Source of the DNA: Eimeria necatrix
Lineage: Eukaryota; Apicomplexa; Conoidasida; Eucoccidiorida; Eimeriidae
Direction: 5' to 3'
Assembly: GCF_000499385.1 (NCBI RefSeq)
Contig: NW_013655220.1
Span: forward strand, 12,501-45,591
DNA length: 33,091 nt
The notes beneath the pieces were generated by a model that saw only the letters and a program-made list of their open reading frames with translations, made no database searches and was not told where the DNA came from. Position numbers and translations under genes: made by a program. This document shows positions 1 to 10,960 of this stretch, one piece after another. How positions within the stretch are numbered: the first letter of the stretch is position 1; each line of letters opens with the position of its first letter.

Positions 1-18
1 GATTCAGGGTTTAAGGTC

Positions 19-409
19 TAGGGTTTAGAGTTTAGGGTTTAGGGTTTGGGAGGTAAGGGTTTAGGGTTTGGGAGCGGCTAGCCTAGGGTTTGCGCTGCAG
101 GGTGCCCCTGCCGTCGATGAGCCGCCCAACGCACTCGACAGCTTCAACGTTCAAAGGGTTTAGGGTTTAGGGTTTAGGGTTTAGGGTTTAGGGTTTAGGG
201 TTTATCTCAGTGGCCCGCCGGCCCCTGTGGGTGTGCGGCTCTTCGGGCTGCTGAACTCTGGGCCCTAGGGTTTAGGGTTTAGGGTTTAGGGTTTCTGCAT
301 CTCCCGCTCTCCCCAGGGTGCCCGCTGCCTCAAGACTTGAAGAGACACCTTTATTTGAATGGTTTCTCTTCAAACCTAGGGTTTAGGGTTTAGGGTTTAG
401 GGTTTAGGG
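19..409 (+). repeat. Interstitial telomere-like TTTAGGG blocks (four)
   Basis: Four separate runs of TTTAGGG lie at about 19-68 (degenerate), 154-204, 265-294 and 376-409. GC-rich unique spacers separate them. TTTAGGG is the telomere-type heptamer used by coccidia and plants. Here the runs are short and interrupted, so this is interstitial or subtelomere-like sequence and not a chromosome end. No gene is seen in the spacers. Confidence 0.9.
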
Positions 410-1326
410 ATTGAGCCGTAGGGAGTAAGAGGTCTACCCGCGAGGCCAAAACAGAAAAAAAGAAAACTTGGAGGTAAATAGATATTAAATAAAAAGCTTT
501 TAGGCTGTCTTTGGCTTTTTTAAATTCAGAGCGAGAGCATGGGGTGTACATACACCTGGCTGCAGCAGCTGTACGTACACCCCAATGCCCGCTGCCTGGC
601 CGCAGCGCCGCGAGGCCCGTTCGGCCCTCTGGAGGCCCCAAAAGACATATTATGAAAGCTAATTTAAAAACAAATTTAAATATTTATTTGAAATTGCCTT
701 TAAAAGGATGTTTCAGCTTGCCATTAAGGCGGCAGTGGCCGAAGGCCATTGGTCCGCGCGTCGGCTGCGGCCGCGAGCCGGGCGGCGCCGGCTGCGGGAT
801 CTGGCGGTTATTTTTTGCGTTAAAGTCGAATTTAATTCTTTTGAATTAAAACATTTAATTTTAAAAGTAATTTGAAGTCCAAATTGTGGAATTTCAGCCG
901 CGGGAGAGCCCGCCGCCAGACTAGCCGCAGTGGCGCGAGGCTCTGTTTCCCACGGCAGCCGCCGCTTCTGCGGCTGCCGCAGCGCCCAAAAGAGCTCTTT
1001 TTGTCCTTAAAAAGCACTTTTTTCTGTTTTATTTCAAAAATAAAATCCAATTAAAGTCTTTTTTGTGCATTTTGGCGCGTTTTGGCGGTCGAGGCGCCCC
1101 GGCAGCTGCTGCGGAGCCCCGTGGGCAAGCCAAGAGGCCTCGCCGCAGCTGCAGCAGAACCTGCTGCTTCTTTTCTGCATTTGTTTGTTTTATTTTCAAT
1201 TTGAAATAATAAAACCGAATTGGAAAAGAAAAAGAACTTCTTAATTGTTCATCTTTCGCGAGAGACAGCGAGAACGGCGTCGCTGCAGCCTTCCTGCTGC
1301 TGCGCGTGTCCCCTGTTGCTGCTGCA

Positions 1327-1362
<36 letters not shown>

Positions 1363-1568
1363 TTCGCGCCTTTGTCTCTTTCTTCTTCGCGGCTCAGCTG
1401 TCTGTACACCCCAAAAGAGGCCCCTGGGGCTCTTCTGCGGCGGCGGTCTGAGGGCCCCAGCGCCTGCGCTGCTGCTGTTGCTGCTGCAGCTGCCGCTGCA
1501 GCAGCAGCAGCAGCAGCAGCAGCAGCTGCTGCTGCCCTTTGCTTCTCTCCAGCCTAGCTGCTGCAGCA
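410..1568. other. Upstream spacer with no supported gene
   Basis: This stretch alternates AT-rich DNA with GC-rich islands. It holds two copies of the dispersed palindrome at 543-556 and 568-581 and one variant at 1397-1410. From about 1310 to 1530 there are dense CTG then CAG tracts. Open frames here are repeat-driven and have no recognisable domain. The last 300 bases probably include the leader or promoter of the gene starting at 1569, but no specific promoter element can be named. Confidence 0.5.
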
Positions 1569-1927
1569 ATGAGGCCCCGCCTCCCCCCGCCGGCCCTGCG
1601 GCTGCTGCTTCCTGTCTTTGTCTCTTTTCTCTTTTCGCATTTCGCCAGCAGCATTTCCCCCCCAGTTGGCCTGCAGAGTTTCCGGGGGCCCCCGGGGGGC
1701 CCCCCTCTGGGGGCCCCCCAGGGGGCCCCCCTGGGGGCCCCCCAGGGGGCCCCCCTAGGGGCCCCCCTGGGGGCCCCCCCGGGGGCCCCCCAGGGGGCCC
1801 CTGGTGCTGGTTTGGACCTTGAGGCTTTCTTAGAAACTGACGAAGGAGAACTTGCTGCACTAAACCCTCCCTTGGCTTTTGCTGAAGTCACCGAGCCCGC
1901 GACTGAGAGCCAGAGCCTCCTGCTGCT

Positions 1928-1988
<61 letters not shown>

Positions 1989-2813
1989 GAAGAGTCTGAG
2001 GAGCTTCCTGTGTCCTTGCGTCAGCGGCTCTCAGCTGCTTCCGCCCTGCACCCCGACGGGGGGCCCCCCGGGGGCCCCTCCCCCGCAGAAGCCCCCCTGG
2101 GGGCCCCCCCAGGGGCCCCGCAGGGATCCCCCCAGGGGGCCCCCCGGGGGCCCCCCGCGGCGGGGTCCCCCCCTTCGGGGGCCCCCCAGGGGGCCCCCCG
2201 GGGTGCCCCCCTAGGGGCCCCCGAGGGGGGGGCCCCCCTGGGGGCCCCCGAGGGGGGGGCCCCCCAGGGGCCCCCCGAGGGGGGGGCCCCCCAGGGGGCC
2301 CCCCAGGGGGCCCCCGAGGGGGGGGCCCCCCAGGGGGCCCCCCTGGGGGCCCCCGAGGGGGGGCCCCCCTCGGCGCTGCAGGTGAGCAGCAAAGCGCAGG
2401 GCATTCTGGCTGGGATCGGGAGCGCTTTGCTGGGAAGTGCAGCAGGAACTTTGATGGGGGGGGCGCAGCAAGCTTTATCAGGACCTTTTGCATTAAATAC
2501 TCCTCAGACGAACTTGACAGCAAACTTAGCTGCTGCTGCTCCTGCTGCTGCTGCTGCTCCTGCTGCTGCAGTGCCTGCGGCTGCTGCTGCAGCGCCTGCG
2601 GCTGCTGCGGCGCCTGCTGCTGCTGCAGCGCCTGCTGCTGCAGCAACGCAGCTGCTGCCAGCAGGCACTCTTCTTGCTGCTGCTGCTGCTGCTCCCGAAG
2701 ACAGCAGCCACAACGTCACAGGAATTGTCATTGGACTTATTTTGGGACTTTTCGCTCTTTGCCTCGTCGGCGGCTGCGTCTGGAAAATGACCCGCAGGAA
2801 AAAACGACGCTGA
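1569..2813 (+). CDS. Repeat-rich type I single-pass membrane protein, probably surface or secretory
   Basis: Not recognised as a named family. The ATG at 1569 gives 414 residues and places a signal peptide at the very N-terminus: MRPRLPPPALRLLLPVFVSF followed by LFSHFASS. After it come Gly-Ala-Pro repeats coded by GGGGCCCCC units, an acidic stretch (LDLEAFLETDEGELAALNPP), a run of about 19 Gln, a second long GAP/GGAP repeat, and a small-residue segment ILAGIGSALLGSAAGTLMGG. An Ala/Pro region follows. The C-terminus has one membrane helix (about residues 383-405, GIVIGLILGLFALCLVGG) and a nine-residue basic tail, KMTRRKKRR. Two N-glycosylation sequons (NLT, NVT) lie before the helix. Signal peptide plus C-terminal helix implies an outward-facing type I protein, as in many coccidian surface or microneme proteins, but the tail lacks the acidic and aromatic residues usual in TRAP-type adhesins. 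Function is unknown. The ORF is continuous; an intron inside the repeats cannot be excluded. Confidence 0.7.
1678..2376 (+). repeat. GGGGGCCCCC minisatellite inside coding sequence (two blocks)
   Basis: Two blocks, about 1678-1803 and 2055-2376, consist of self-complementary GGGGGCCCCC units spaced so that the + frame reads GAPLGAPQ, GGPPGGP or EGGAPQGA. The (CAG)n tract at about 1928-1985 lies between them. The same unit recurs in the cupin-like gene, in the minisatellite at 6776-7796, in the kinase gene and in the zinc-finger gene. Confidence 0.9.
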
Positions 2814-2860
<47 letters not shown>

Positions 2861-3333
2861 AGCGGCAGCAGTGCGCTGCAGGAGGCGCTGCAGCAGCTGC
2901 GGCAGGTGCAGCGGCTGCAGCAGGTGCAGCAGCTGTGCAGCAGCTGCGGGAGCCGCTGCTGCAGCAGCTGCTGTACGGTGCAGCAGCTGCTGCAGCAGCT
3001 GCTGTACGGTGCAGCAGCTGCTGCAGCAGCGCAGAATGGTACAGCAGCGCGAGGAGGGGCTGCTGCAGCACTGCTGCTGCAGCACTTCTGCTGCAGCACT
3101 GCTGCTGCAGCACTGCTGCTGCAGCACTTCTGCTGCAGCACTGCTGCTGCAGCAGGCTGTCTTCGCGTCTCGTTTCTAAGCGAAAGAGACACCGCAGCAG
3201 AAACACTGCAGCAGCAGAAACACTGCAGCAGCAGAAACACTGCAGCAGCAGAAACACTGCAGCAGCAGAGTAGCCCCAGCTGCTGCTGCAGTAAACACTG
3301 TGGCCTAGTCGGCAGCAGCCAGCACGTGCACTG

Positions 3334-3366
<33 letters not shown>

Positions 3367-3370
3367 CTGA
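2814..3370. repeat. Compound CTG/CAG repeat block downstream of the membrane-protein gene
   Basis: Directly after the stop codon is a (CTG)n run (2816-2860). It is followed by higher-order repeats: a CAGCAGCTGCTGTACGGTG unit near 2960-3020, a CTGCTGCAGCACTTCTGCAG unit near 3060-3155, and a roughly 18-bp unit with core GAAACACTGCAGCAGCA repeated four times at about 3198-3266. All frames are open because of the trinucleotide periodicity. No domain is visible, so I treat this as 3' flank and not a gene. Confidence 0.6.
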
Positions 3371-3843
3371 GGGCCCCAAAGGCCCAGCAGCAGCAAGCAG
3401 GCAGCAGAATTTATCTCTTAATTGATTTAGTTCTGAAGAATTTATTTAACAATTTAAATTTAACTGTTGGCTAGCTGCTGCTGTGCTGCAGTCGGTGTTT
3501 TGCTGCTGCTGCTGCGTGCTGCTGTCTGTACATACACCCCAGCTGTGCTGCTGCTTCTTTCGCCTCTTTTGCCTTTCTTTAAACGCCACTTTTCTTCTTT
3601 TTTCTTTTTCTTTTCTTTTCTTTTTCTTTTTGTTAATTGTTGAAGACTTTAGGCCTCCTTTTCCCTCAAAAAAGGGCCTCGGGGCCTTCAATTTGCTGCA
3701 GCATTTGCGCAGCTTCTGCAGCACAGCGCTGCGGTGTACGTACACCTGAACTGCGCGGCGACGGCGCTGCTGCTGCGCCTCTGGAGGCCGCAGCAGCAAA
3801 GCAGCAGCAAAGCAGCAGCAACGCAGCAGCAAAGCAGCAGCGA

Positions 3844-3876
<33 letters not shown>

Positions 3877-4297
3877 CACGGATGCATGCGTCTCCGTTTG
3901 CTTCTTTAAGTTTGAAAATGAAAAGAAGAAAAGGAGGAAAATGAGGGCTGCGGTTTGAGGTGTACAGACACCGCAAGCCTTCTGCAGACAGCCGCCGGGG
4001 CCCCACGGCAGCCGCTGCGGCGGCGGAGGCAACTGGCGGGTAATTTATTGATTTTTTGTTTTTAAATGGAATTAAAAGTAATTTTTAATTAAATAAAAAA
4101 GAAATTTGCGAAAAAAAAGAAAAAAAAACGGCTGAAGGCGCGGCGGCGCGGCGGGGCTTCCTCCTGCCTTCCACTGGGGGCTCGGGTGTACGTACACTGC
4201 AGCGGCTCCGAGACACTGAAAAGAAACCCCGGCCCACTTCCGCGAATGCTGCTTCTTAGCTAGAGTCTTGCGCGGCCTCCTCCTGCGACAGCAGCAG

Positions 4298-4342
<45 letters not shown>

Positions 4343-4419
4343 GAGCCGCGAGGCATCCGCGCCACCCAAGCACACTGCCCGCAGCAGCAAAAACCTTCTC
4401 TTTCTTTGCTTTTTATCAA
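3371..4419. other. Spacer, no supported gene
   Basis: Mostly AT-rich or pyrimidine-rich DNA with a (CAG)n run near 3845-3875 and another at about 4290-4340. Copies of the dispersed palindrome lie at 3525-3538, 3733-3746, 3959-3972 and 4185-4198, spaced a little over 200 bases apart. No conserved coding signal was recognised on either strand. Confidence 0.5.
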
Positions 4420-4812
4420 ATGAAGACTTTACTAAACTCTTCTCTCCAGAAGCCCCTTAAACGAGACGCCCTCACGGGGGGCCCCCCGGGGGCCCCCCTG
4501 GAGGGGCCCCCCGGCGGGCCTTCTGGGGGGGCCCCCCAAGAGGGGCCCCCCGGGGGGCCCCTGGGGGGCCCCCCGGGGGGGCCCCCTGGGGGTGGCCCCG
4601 AGGCTGCCAGCCCCAGCAGCGCCAGGAAACGCCCCGAAGGTTCCCTCGCAGCAGCAGCAGCTGATGCAGCAGCAGCAGCAGCAGCAGCAGAGCCAGCAGC
4701 AGCAGACGCAGCAGCAGCAGCAGCTGCAGCGGAGACGGGGGCTGCTGCCGCCAGTACAGACTCCGCAGCAGCGGCGCTGGCAGTGCGCCCAGCCGATCCG
4801 CCAGAGCCCCGG

Positions 4813-4849
<37 letters not shown>

Positions 4850-5083
4850 AAGCAGCAGCAGCAGCACCGTCAGCAGCAGCAGCAGCAGCAGGCGGTGTGT
4901 CTCCCGGGCCAGCGCCGCAGCCACTCGCCTGCCTGCCCGCGTCTTCGCCGTCTCCCTTTGCTGCTGCTGCTGCAGCAACAGCAGCAGCAACAGCAGCAGC
5001 AGCAGCAGCTGCTGCAGCTTCGGGTGTACGTACACCGGAGGCCCCGTCCTGCCCCGTGTTCCCAGGGGGAGAAGGCCCCAAGG

Positions 5084-5126
<43 letters not shown>

Positions 5127-5240
5127 TTACCAAAACACAACAACCCCACCTTTGCTGCCGCTGGGCATCTGTGGGGCCCTGGGCCACCCGCAGCCGCAGT
5201 GGAATCCCCACGCGAGGCCTGTGCCCACAGTGCTGTGGCC

Positions 5241-5272
<32 letters not shown>

Positions 5273-5425
5273 TGCTGCTGCAGCAGTCCCTGCAGCAGCA
5301 GCAGAACGGCTTCCTCTCTGCTGCTGCTGCTGCTGCTGCTGCTAGGCAAATGGGCGCAGCAGAATTCAGGGCCATTAGTAAGACAGAGCCCCACACCCAC
5401 CAACCGCTGCCGCCTGCACCTTTTC

Positions 5426-5467
<42 letters not shown>

Positions 5468-5781
5468 GCAGCAGCAGCAGCAGCAGCAGCGGCATGGTGT
5501 CGCTGCCGCTTGGCGCAGCAACTCCCTTTCCTTCCCTCACTAGCTGCAGCGGCGACGAGCCAGCAGGAGAATCCACAGCAACAGCAGCAGCAGCAGCAGC
5601 TGCTGCTGCTGCTGCAGCAGAGCAGCAACCTGTTCTTTCAGGGGCAGTGACGAAACACCTGCAGCCAGCTGCTGCTGCTGCTGCTGCAGACGCGCCTTCG
5701 TTTTGGATGCCTGCGGAGTTGTGGAAGGAAAAGCTGCTTCCTGCTGCAGCTGCTGCTCTGCTTGCTGCTGAGACACGGCCA

Positions 5782-5833
<52 letters not shown>

Positions 5834-6108
5834 AGGATCCCTCTCGCTGCACGCAGTCGCCGAGGTCCGGAGCAGCAGCAGCAGGGGCAGCGGAAGACGC
5901 AGCAGCACCAGCAGGAGCAGCAGCAGGCGCTGCAGCAGGCGCAGCAGCAGCAGCAGCAGCGCCAGCAGCAGCAGCAGCAGCAGCAGCGCCTGCTGCTGCT
6001 GCTGCTGCTGCTGCTGAGGAGGAGCCGGTGGGTGGCTGCCACATGACGCCGCTGTTCTCGCAGCGGCAGCTGAGCTGCAGCATCGAGACGGTGTGGGGCC
6101 CGCGGTTC

Positions 6109-6151
<43 letters not shown>

Positions 6152-6380
6152 CGCCCTGCTGGCGGCTGCACCTGCATGCAGGCCTCTGCGGGCTCGTGCT
6201 GGGGGGCCGCGGCTTCTTAAGAGTTGTTGAAGGAGAAAGGGAGCAGCAAGTGCTGCTGCAGCAAGGCTCTGTCTTCAGCATTCCCCCCCTAGTCCCTCAC
6301 TTGTTTGCTGCTGCTGCTGCTACTCCCCTCGTCCTCTTCCTCGCCTACGCGCCCCCCCTCGGCCTCAACGCAGCAGCAGC

Positions 6381-6430
<50 letters not shown>

Positions 6431-6512
6431 GCGGCGGCAGCGGGGGCGGCGCGGCGGCTGCGGCGGGCTCCCCGCGCAGCTGCAGCAGCGCCTACGGCCC
6501 GCACCTCGGCGC

Positions 6513-6580
<68 letters not shown>

Positions 6581-6762
6581 TTCTGCAGCAGTTCGAGCAG
6601 GGGAACTGGCAGCTGCACCTCAGTGGGGCAAGCGCTGCAGCAGCTGCTGCTGCTGCTGCTTCAGCAGCAGCAGCAGCAGCAGCAGACAGACACGAACCCC
6701 CCCACCGCCGCATGCAACGGGGAGACCCCTGGGCCTTTGAAGAGGCGGGGGGCCCCCCTTAA
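4420..6762 (+). CDS. Low-complexity protein with C-terminal cupin-like domain (CENP-C/Mif2-like possible)
   Basis: An ATG at 4420 opens 780 codons ending in TAA at 6760-6762. Most of the protein is homopolymer: Gly/Pro repeats (residues about 20-65), then Ala, Ser and Gln runs. The informative part is about residues 545-650. There, MTPLFSQRQLSCSIETVWGP leads through an Ala run into a beta-rich stretch: LHLHAGLCGLVLGGRGFLRV, then a charged turn, then QQGSVFSIPPLVPHLF and TPLVLFLAYAPP. This fits the last strands of a cupin barrel, where a G-x-V-F-x-(I/V)-P turn is followed by a polar or aromatic position. In CENP-C/Mif2 that cupin is the C-terminal dimerisation domain of the kinetochore protein. 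The CENP-C motif itself (R-rich followed by W) was not seen. Other cupins remain possible. Residues near 200 (SGVRTPE) are encoded by a copy of the dispersed palindrome at 5023-5036. The ORF is unbroken, but introns within the CAG runs cannot be ruled out. Confidence 0.55.
4478..4605 (+). repeat. GGGGCCCC repeat at the N-terminal coding end
   Basis: Repeated GGGGGGCCCCC units encode the GGPPGAPLEGPPGGP-type segment near the start of the cupin-like protein. The unit matches those in the membrane-protein gene and in the noncoding block after 6776. Confidence 0.85.
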
Positions 6763-6775
6763 TAAGACCCAGTGA

Positions 6776-7796
6776 AGCCGGGGGGCCCCCTTTGGGGGCC
6801 CCCTTTAGGGGCCCCCTTTGGGGGCCCCCTTTAGGGGCCCCCTTTGGGGGCCCCCTTTAGGGGCCCCCTTTGGGGGCCCCCAAAGGGGGCCCCCAAAGGG
6901 ACTTTCCGGGGAGCCCCCCGACGGGGGCCCCCAAGGGGGCCCCCTTTAGGGGCCCTCTTGGGGGCCCATTTCGGGGCCTTCTTAAGGGGCCCCCTTTAGG
7001 GGCGTTTTGTAGGGGCCCCCATAAGGGGCCTTCTTAGGGGGGCCCCCTTTAGGGGCGTTTTGTAGGGGCCCCCCTTCAGGGGCCCCACAGGGGGCCCCCT
7101 CGAGGGGCCCCACAGGGGCCCCCTCGAGGGGCCCCACAGGGGCCCCCTCTAGGGGCCCCACGGAGGCCCCCTCTAGGGGCCCCACAGGGGCCCCCTCTAA
7201 GGGCCCCCTGTGGGGTACTTGTGAGGGAGGCCCCTTCTAGTGTATTTGGGGGTCACCGGGGGCCCCCTAGAGCCTCCTGGGGGCCCCTAGGGGGGCCCCC
7301 GTGCTGCCCCGAAAGGCCCCATGGGGGCCCCCTGAGAGGGGCTTAAAGGGGCCCCCCAGGTCCTCTAAAGAGGGGCCCTTAAGGGGGGCCCCCCGGGGCC
7401 CTTCCGCCTCAGGGAGCCCCCTGTGGGGCCCCCTGTGGGGCCCCTAGCTGAGCTCCGTTGGGGGGCCTCCGGGGGCCCTGGGGGCCCCCGGGGGCCCCTA
7501 AAGGTCCGTGAAGGGCCCCCAGGGGGCCCCTTAAAGCAGCTTCGGGGGCCTCTAAAGGGGTTCTTTAGGGGGCCCCCTGGGGGCTCCTTAGGGGGCCTTC
7601 GAGGCCTCCGGGGGGCCCCCTGGGGCCCCCACCTAGAAGCGCTTGGGGGGCCCCTTGGGGGCACTTCGGGGTTTCCCTGGTGGCCTTTGGGGCCCCCAAG
7701 GGGGGCCCCCTGGCAAGGGCTCTGGGGCCTCCCTTGGGGGCCCCCCGGGGGGCCCCTAGGGGCCCCCCGGGGGCCCCTGGGGGCCCCTTTGTGGGG
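6776..7796. repeat. About 1 kb GGGGCCCC minisatellite
   Basis: Beginning about 14 bases after the stop codon of the cupin-like gene, about 1,020 bases consist almost wholly of GGGGGCCCCC cores joined by short linkers. The linkers are TTT/TTTA near 6780-6900, TCGA or TCTA with CACAG near 7080-7200, and less regular after 7200. Both strands carry G-runs of four or more, so hairpins and G-quadruplexes are possible on either strand. Frames on both strands are open but read only as Gly/Pro/Ala/Lys repeats. I treat it as noncoding. Confidence 0.85.
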
Positions 7797-7962
7797 CGAT
7801 TGGTTGGGTTAAAAGTTTTTGTTGGTTTTGGGTTTTTGTTTGCTGGATGCATTTAAAGAGAAGAGAAAGGCGAGATGGATTTCAACTTATTTGTTTTGTT
7901 TCTGTTTTGTCTCTTTTTGCTGCTGCTTTGGCTGTCTTTGCTGCTGCGGGGCCCCGGGAGCT

Positions 7963-7997
<35 letters not shown>

Positions 7998-8430
7998 TGG
8001 GGCGGCGCAGCAGCTGGGGTGTACGTACAGCTCGAGCTCGCAGCCACAGAGTCGCTTTTCTTTTCTTCTTTCATTTACAAAGTTTTACAAAGAAAAACTT
8101 GTGAACAAGTTGTGGCTTTTCTTCAGCAGCCAGCGGGTGCTGCGGTGTACGTACACCCCGCGCTGCTGCTGCTGCAGCTGAGGTGTACGTACACCCCACG
8201 GGCGGTGGGGTGTACGTACACCTCAGAAGCGCCGCGGACGCGCAGCTCCGGATTTTTCAACAAGTTGGAAATTAGATTAAAGCGAGGTTGTCAAAAGTTA
8301 CAAAAAAGGGTTTTGTTCTTCTTTTTATTTTTGTATTCTGCTGCCACAAAGTGCAGCAACTGGCTGCTGCTGTCTGTACACCCCAGCCCCCAGCGGAGCC
8401 TTCTTCTAGAAAGGGGCGCCTCTGAGCTGC
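7797..8430. other. Spacer with palindrome cluster
   Basis: No gene is supported. The segment has a T-rich stretch, a (CAG)n run near 7963-7996, and dispersed palindromes at 8018-8031, 8144-8157, 8182-8195, 8209-8222 and 8369-8382. Three of these fall within 79 bases (8144-8222), the second densest cluster in the window. Confidence 0.55.
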
Positions 8431-8745
8431 AGCTAGCTAGCTAGCTAGCTAGCTAGCTAGCTAGCTAGCTGGCCACTTGCTAGTGAGCTGGCTAGCCACT
8501 GGCTAGCTAGCTATTTAGCCGCTGGATAGCTGGCTAGTTAGTCACGGGCTAGCTACTGGCTAGCCACTGGCGTGCCTCTAAGCTGCAACTAGCCAGCTAG
8601 CTAGCCAGCAGCTAGCTAGCTAGTCAGCCACTGGCTAGCTAGCTAGCTAGCCAGCAGCCAGCTAGCTAGTCAGCCACTGGCTAGCTAGCTAGCTAGCCAG
8701 CAGCTAGCTAGCCTGCTAGCCAGCAGCTAGCTAGGCCTTCTGTTC
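8431..8745. repeat. CTAG tetranucleotide tract (intergenic)
   Basis: About 310 bases of degenerate (GCTA)n/(CTAG)n with CCAG, TGGC and CACTGG interruptions. The repeated phrase GTCAGCCACTGGCTAGCTAG occurs twice near 8622-8690. The tract is nearly self-complementary (GCTAGC). Similar tracts at 14020-14330, 17176-17515 and 17806-18415 lie inside introns of the PH-domain gene. Confidence 0.9.
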
Positions 8746-9276
8746 GTCAGCAAAGGCTGGGGCCGCATGCGGGTCTCAAGTGCGGTGTACAGACACCTGA
8801 GTTTCCCTGAAAGGAGTTCGCGCAGCCGCTCGTTTCGGGTGTATGTACACCTCAGCGGCCTGCTGGTGAGTCGGAGGAGTTAAAAAGAAAATTTGAATTT
8901 TTGATTTCAATGAAATGAAGAGAAATTGAACAAGACAGAGCAGGTCACTGGTTTGCTGCGCTGCAGCAGCTGGCGTTTGGGGGTAAAAAGGGTCAAAATG
9001 AAGGCAATTAATGACTAATTTTATAAAATTAAAAATTAATTTTATAAAATTAATTAAAATTAATTTAAATAAATCAAAATTAGTCAAAATTACTCAAATT
9101 CAAACCCCAAAGGGCCCCGGGGCTGTGCCGCAGAGAGCCGCAGCAGATGGGGGGCCCCCCGCCGCGTTGGGGGCCCCCCGCCTGGTGTCTGTTTGGGTTT
9201 TCTTTTGGAGTTTTTAATTTCAAAAAGACAAAAAAGGAATTAAAACATTATTTAAGGCTTTTGTTTCGTTTTCCTG

Positions 9277-9322
<46 letters not shown>

Positions 9323-10119
9323 CTGCGGCTGCCTGGCGTCGCCTCAGCAGCTGCAGCAGCTGCGCCCGAATTAACCGCCAAAAACCAACACTTTGAGTTA
9401 TTTTTCACTTTTAAATGAAGAGAAAATCCATTTTTAACTTTTAAATGAAGTGAGAATCTCAAAAAGTCGAAAGGAGGGCAAAATCGGCGCTGGTCTGAGG
9501 TGTACAGACACCTCGGGCGCCCGCGCGAGGCCGCGCCCCCGGCCTTCAACTCCACCACTTCTTTTCTTTCTTTTTTTTTCTTTTTTCCTTTTTTAAATTC
9601 TAATATTCAAAATTAAGCAGCAGCAGCAGCTAATTTTCTCCAAAAGAAGCTCTCTGGGCCTCCAAACTCTCCAAATCCTGCACAGGCGGCTCACTTCTCA
9701 CTTCTTTGCTGCTGCTGCTGTTTCCCCTTTGCTTGCTGCTGCTTGTTTGCAGCTGCTCATTTCCCGCTGCGGCTGCTGCCGGTTCTCTGCTGCTGCTGCT
9801 GCAGCAGCAGCAGCAGCAGCTGCTGCTGCTGCAGCTTCCGCTGTTGCTGCAGCTCGTGGCCCTCGTTTTCTTCTCCTGCTGCAGCAAGCTGGCTTCTTGA
9901 CTGCTGCAGAGCTTCTGCTGCTTCTTAAATGCTTCAAATTGAATTCTTCCAAGTCCGATTTGCTGCAGCAGCACTTCAGAAGCAAATAAAAAAATAAAAA
10001 TTCTTTTTTCTTTTTTTAATTTCCAATTCATTTCTTTTTTCTTTTTTTAATTTCCAATTCATTTCATTTAATTCATTTCTTCCCTTTCCCGCCCCCGCCA
10101 GGCCGCCGCCGTCCCCGCA
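8746..10119. other. Spacer and probable 5' flank of the PH-domain gene
   Basis: Palindrome variants lie at 8784-8797, 8838-8851 and 9499-9512. An AT-rich block with ATTAAAATTAATTT-like repeats covers about 9008-9100. A CTG run lies at 9278-9320, and pyrimidine-rich DNA covers 9555-9600 and 10000-10090, the latter with TTTCTTTTTTTAATTTCCAATTCATT in near-duplicate. On the minus strand, 9630-9720 reads as KEVRSEPPVQDLESLEAQRA, which looks less repetitive than its surroundings and could be a small exon. No splice partner was found, so no gene is called. Confidence 0.4.
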
Positions 10120-10125
10120 ATGTCC

Positions 10126-10179
<54 letters not shown>

Positions 10180-10790
10180 GGCAGCAGCGCGGAGAGCCTG
10201 CGGGGGCTGCGCCGCAGCGGCGCGGTGTACGTCTGCTGCCCCGGCCGGGTGTACGTACAGTGGCAGCAGCGCTGGCTGCTGCTGGATGGCTTTTTGCTGA
10301 AGTGCTTCAGCAGCAGCAGCTCCCTCAAACCCAAAACTTCCATTCCCCTCGAGTCTGCTGCTGTCGAGGGTCCGCTGCTGCTGCTGCTGCTGCTGCTGCA
10401 GTTGTGCTGCTGCTGCAGCAGTTGTGCTGCTGCTGCTGCTGTAGTTGTGCTGCTGCTGCTGCTGCAGTTGTGCTGCTGCTGCTGCTGCTGCAGTTGTGCT
10501 GCTGCTGCTGCTGCAGTTGTGCTGCTGCTGCTGCTGCAGTTGTGCTGCTGCTGCTGCTGCAGTTGTGCTGCTGCTGCTGCTGTAATTGTGCTGCTGCTGC
10601 TGCTGCAGTTGTGCTGCTGCTGCTGCTGCAGTTGTGCTGCTGCTGCTGCTGTAGTTGTGCTGCTGCTGCTGCTGCAGTTGTGCTGCTGCTGCAGTTGCTG
10701 CTGCTGCTGCAGTTGCTGCTGCTGGTGCTGCTGCAGCTGGTGGCGGTGATGGTGGTGGCGCTGCTGCTGCTTCTGCTCTTGCTGCAGCTG

Positions 10791-10830
<40 letters not shown>

Positions 10831-10912
10831 GTTCAGGCTTATTTTCTGCTGAGGACAACTTGAGCCACAGCGGCGTGGAGCTCTACAGCTTCTGCGTTCG
10901 CTGGCAGCCGCA

Positions 10913-10960
<48 letters not shown>

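Noticed and set aside
1..410. A true chromosome end
   Set aside because: Runs are short, interrupted by unique GC-rich DNA, and similar blocks recur throughout the window.
3198..3266. CRISPR-like array
   Set aside because: The units are contiguous tandem repeats without unique spacers, in a eukaryotic repeat-rich context.
6982..7812. Open frames on both strands of the GGGGCCCC array
   Set aside because: They contain only repeat-encoded Gly/Pro/Ala/Lys, have no start context or domain, and occur on both strands at once.
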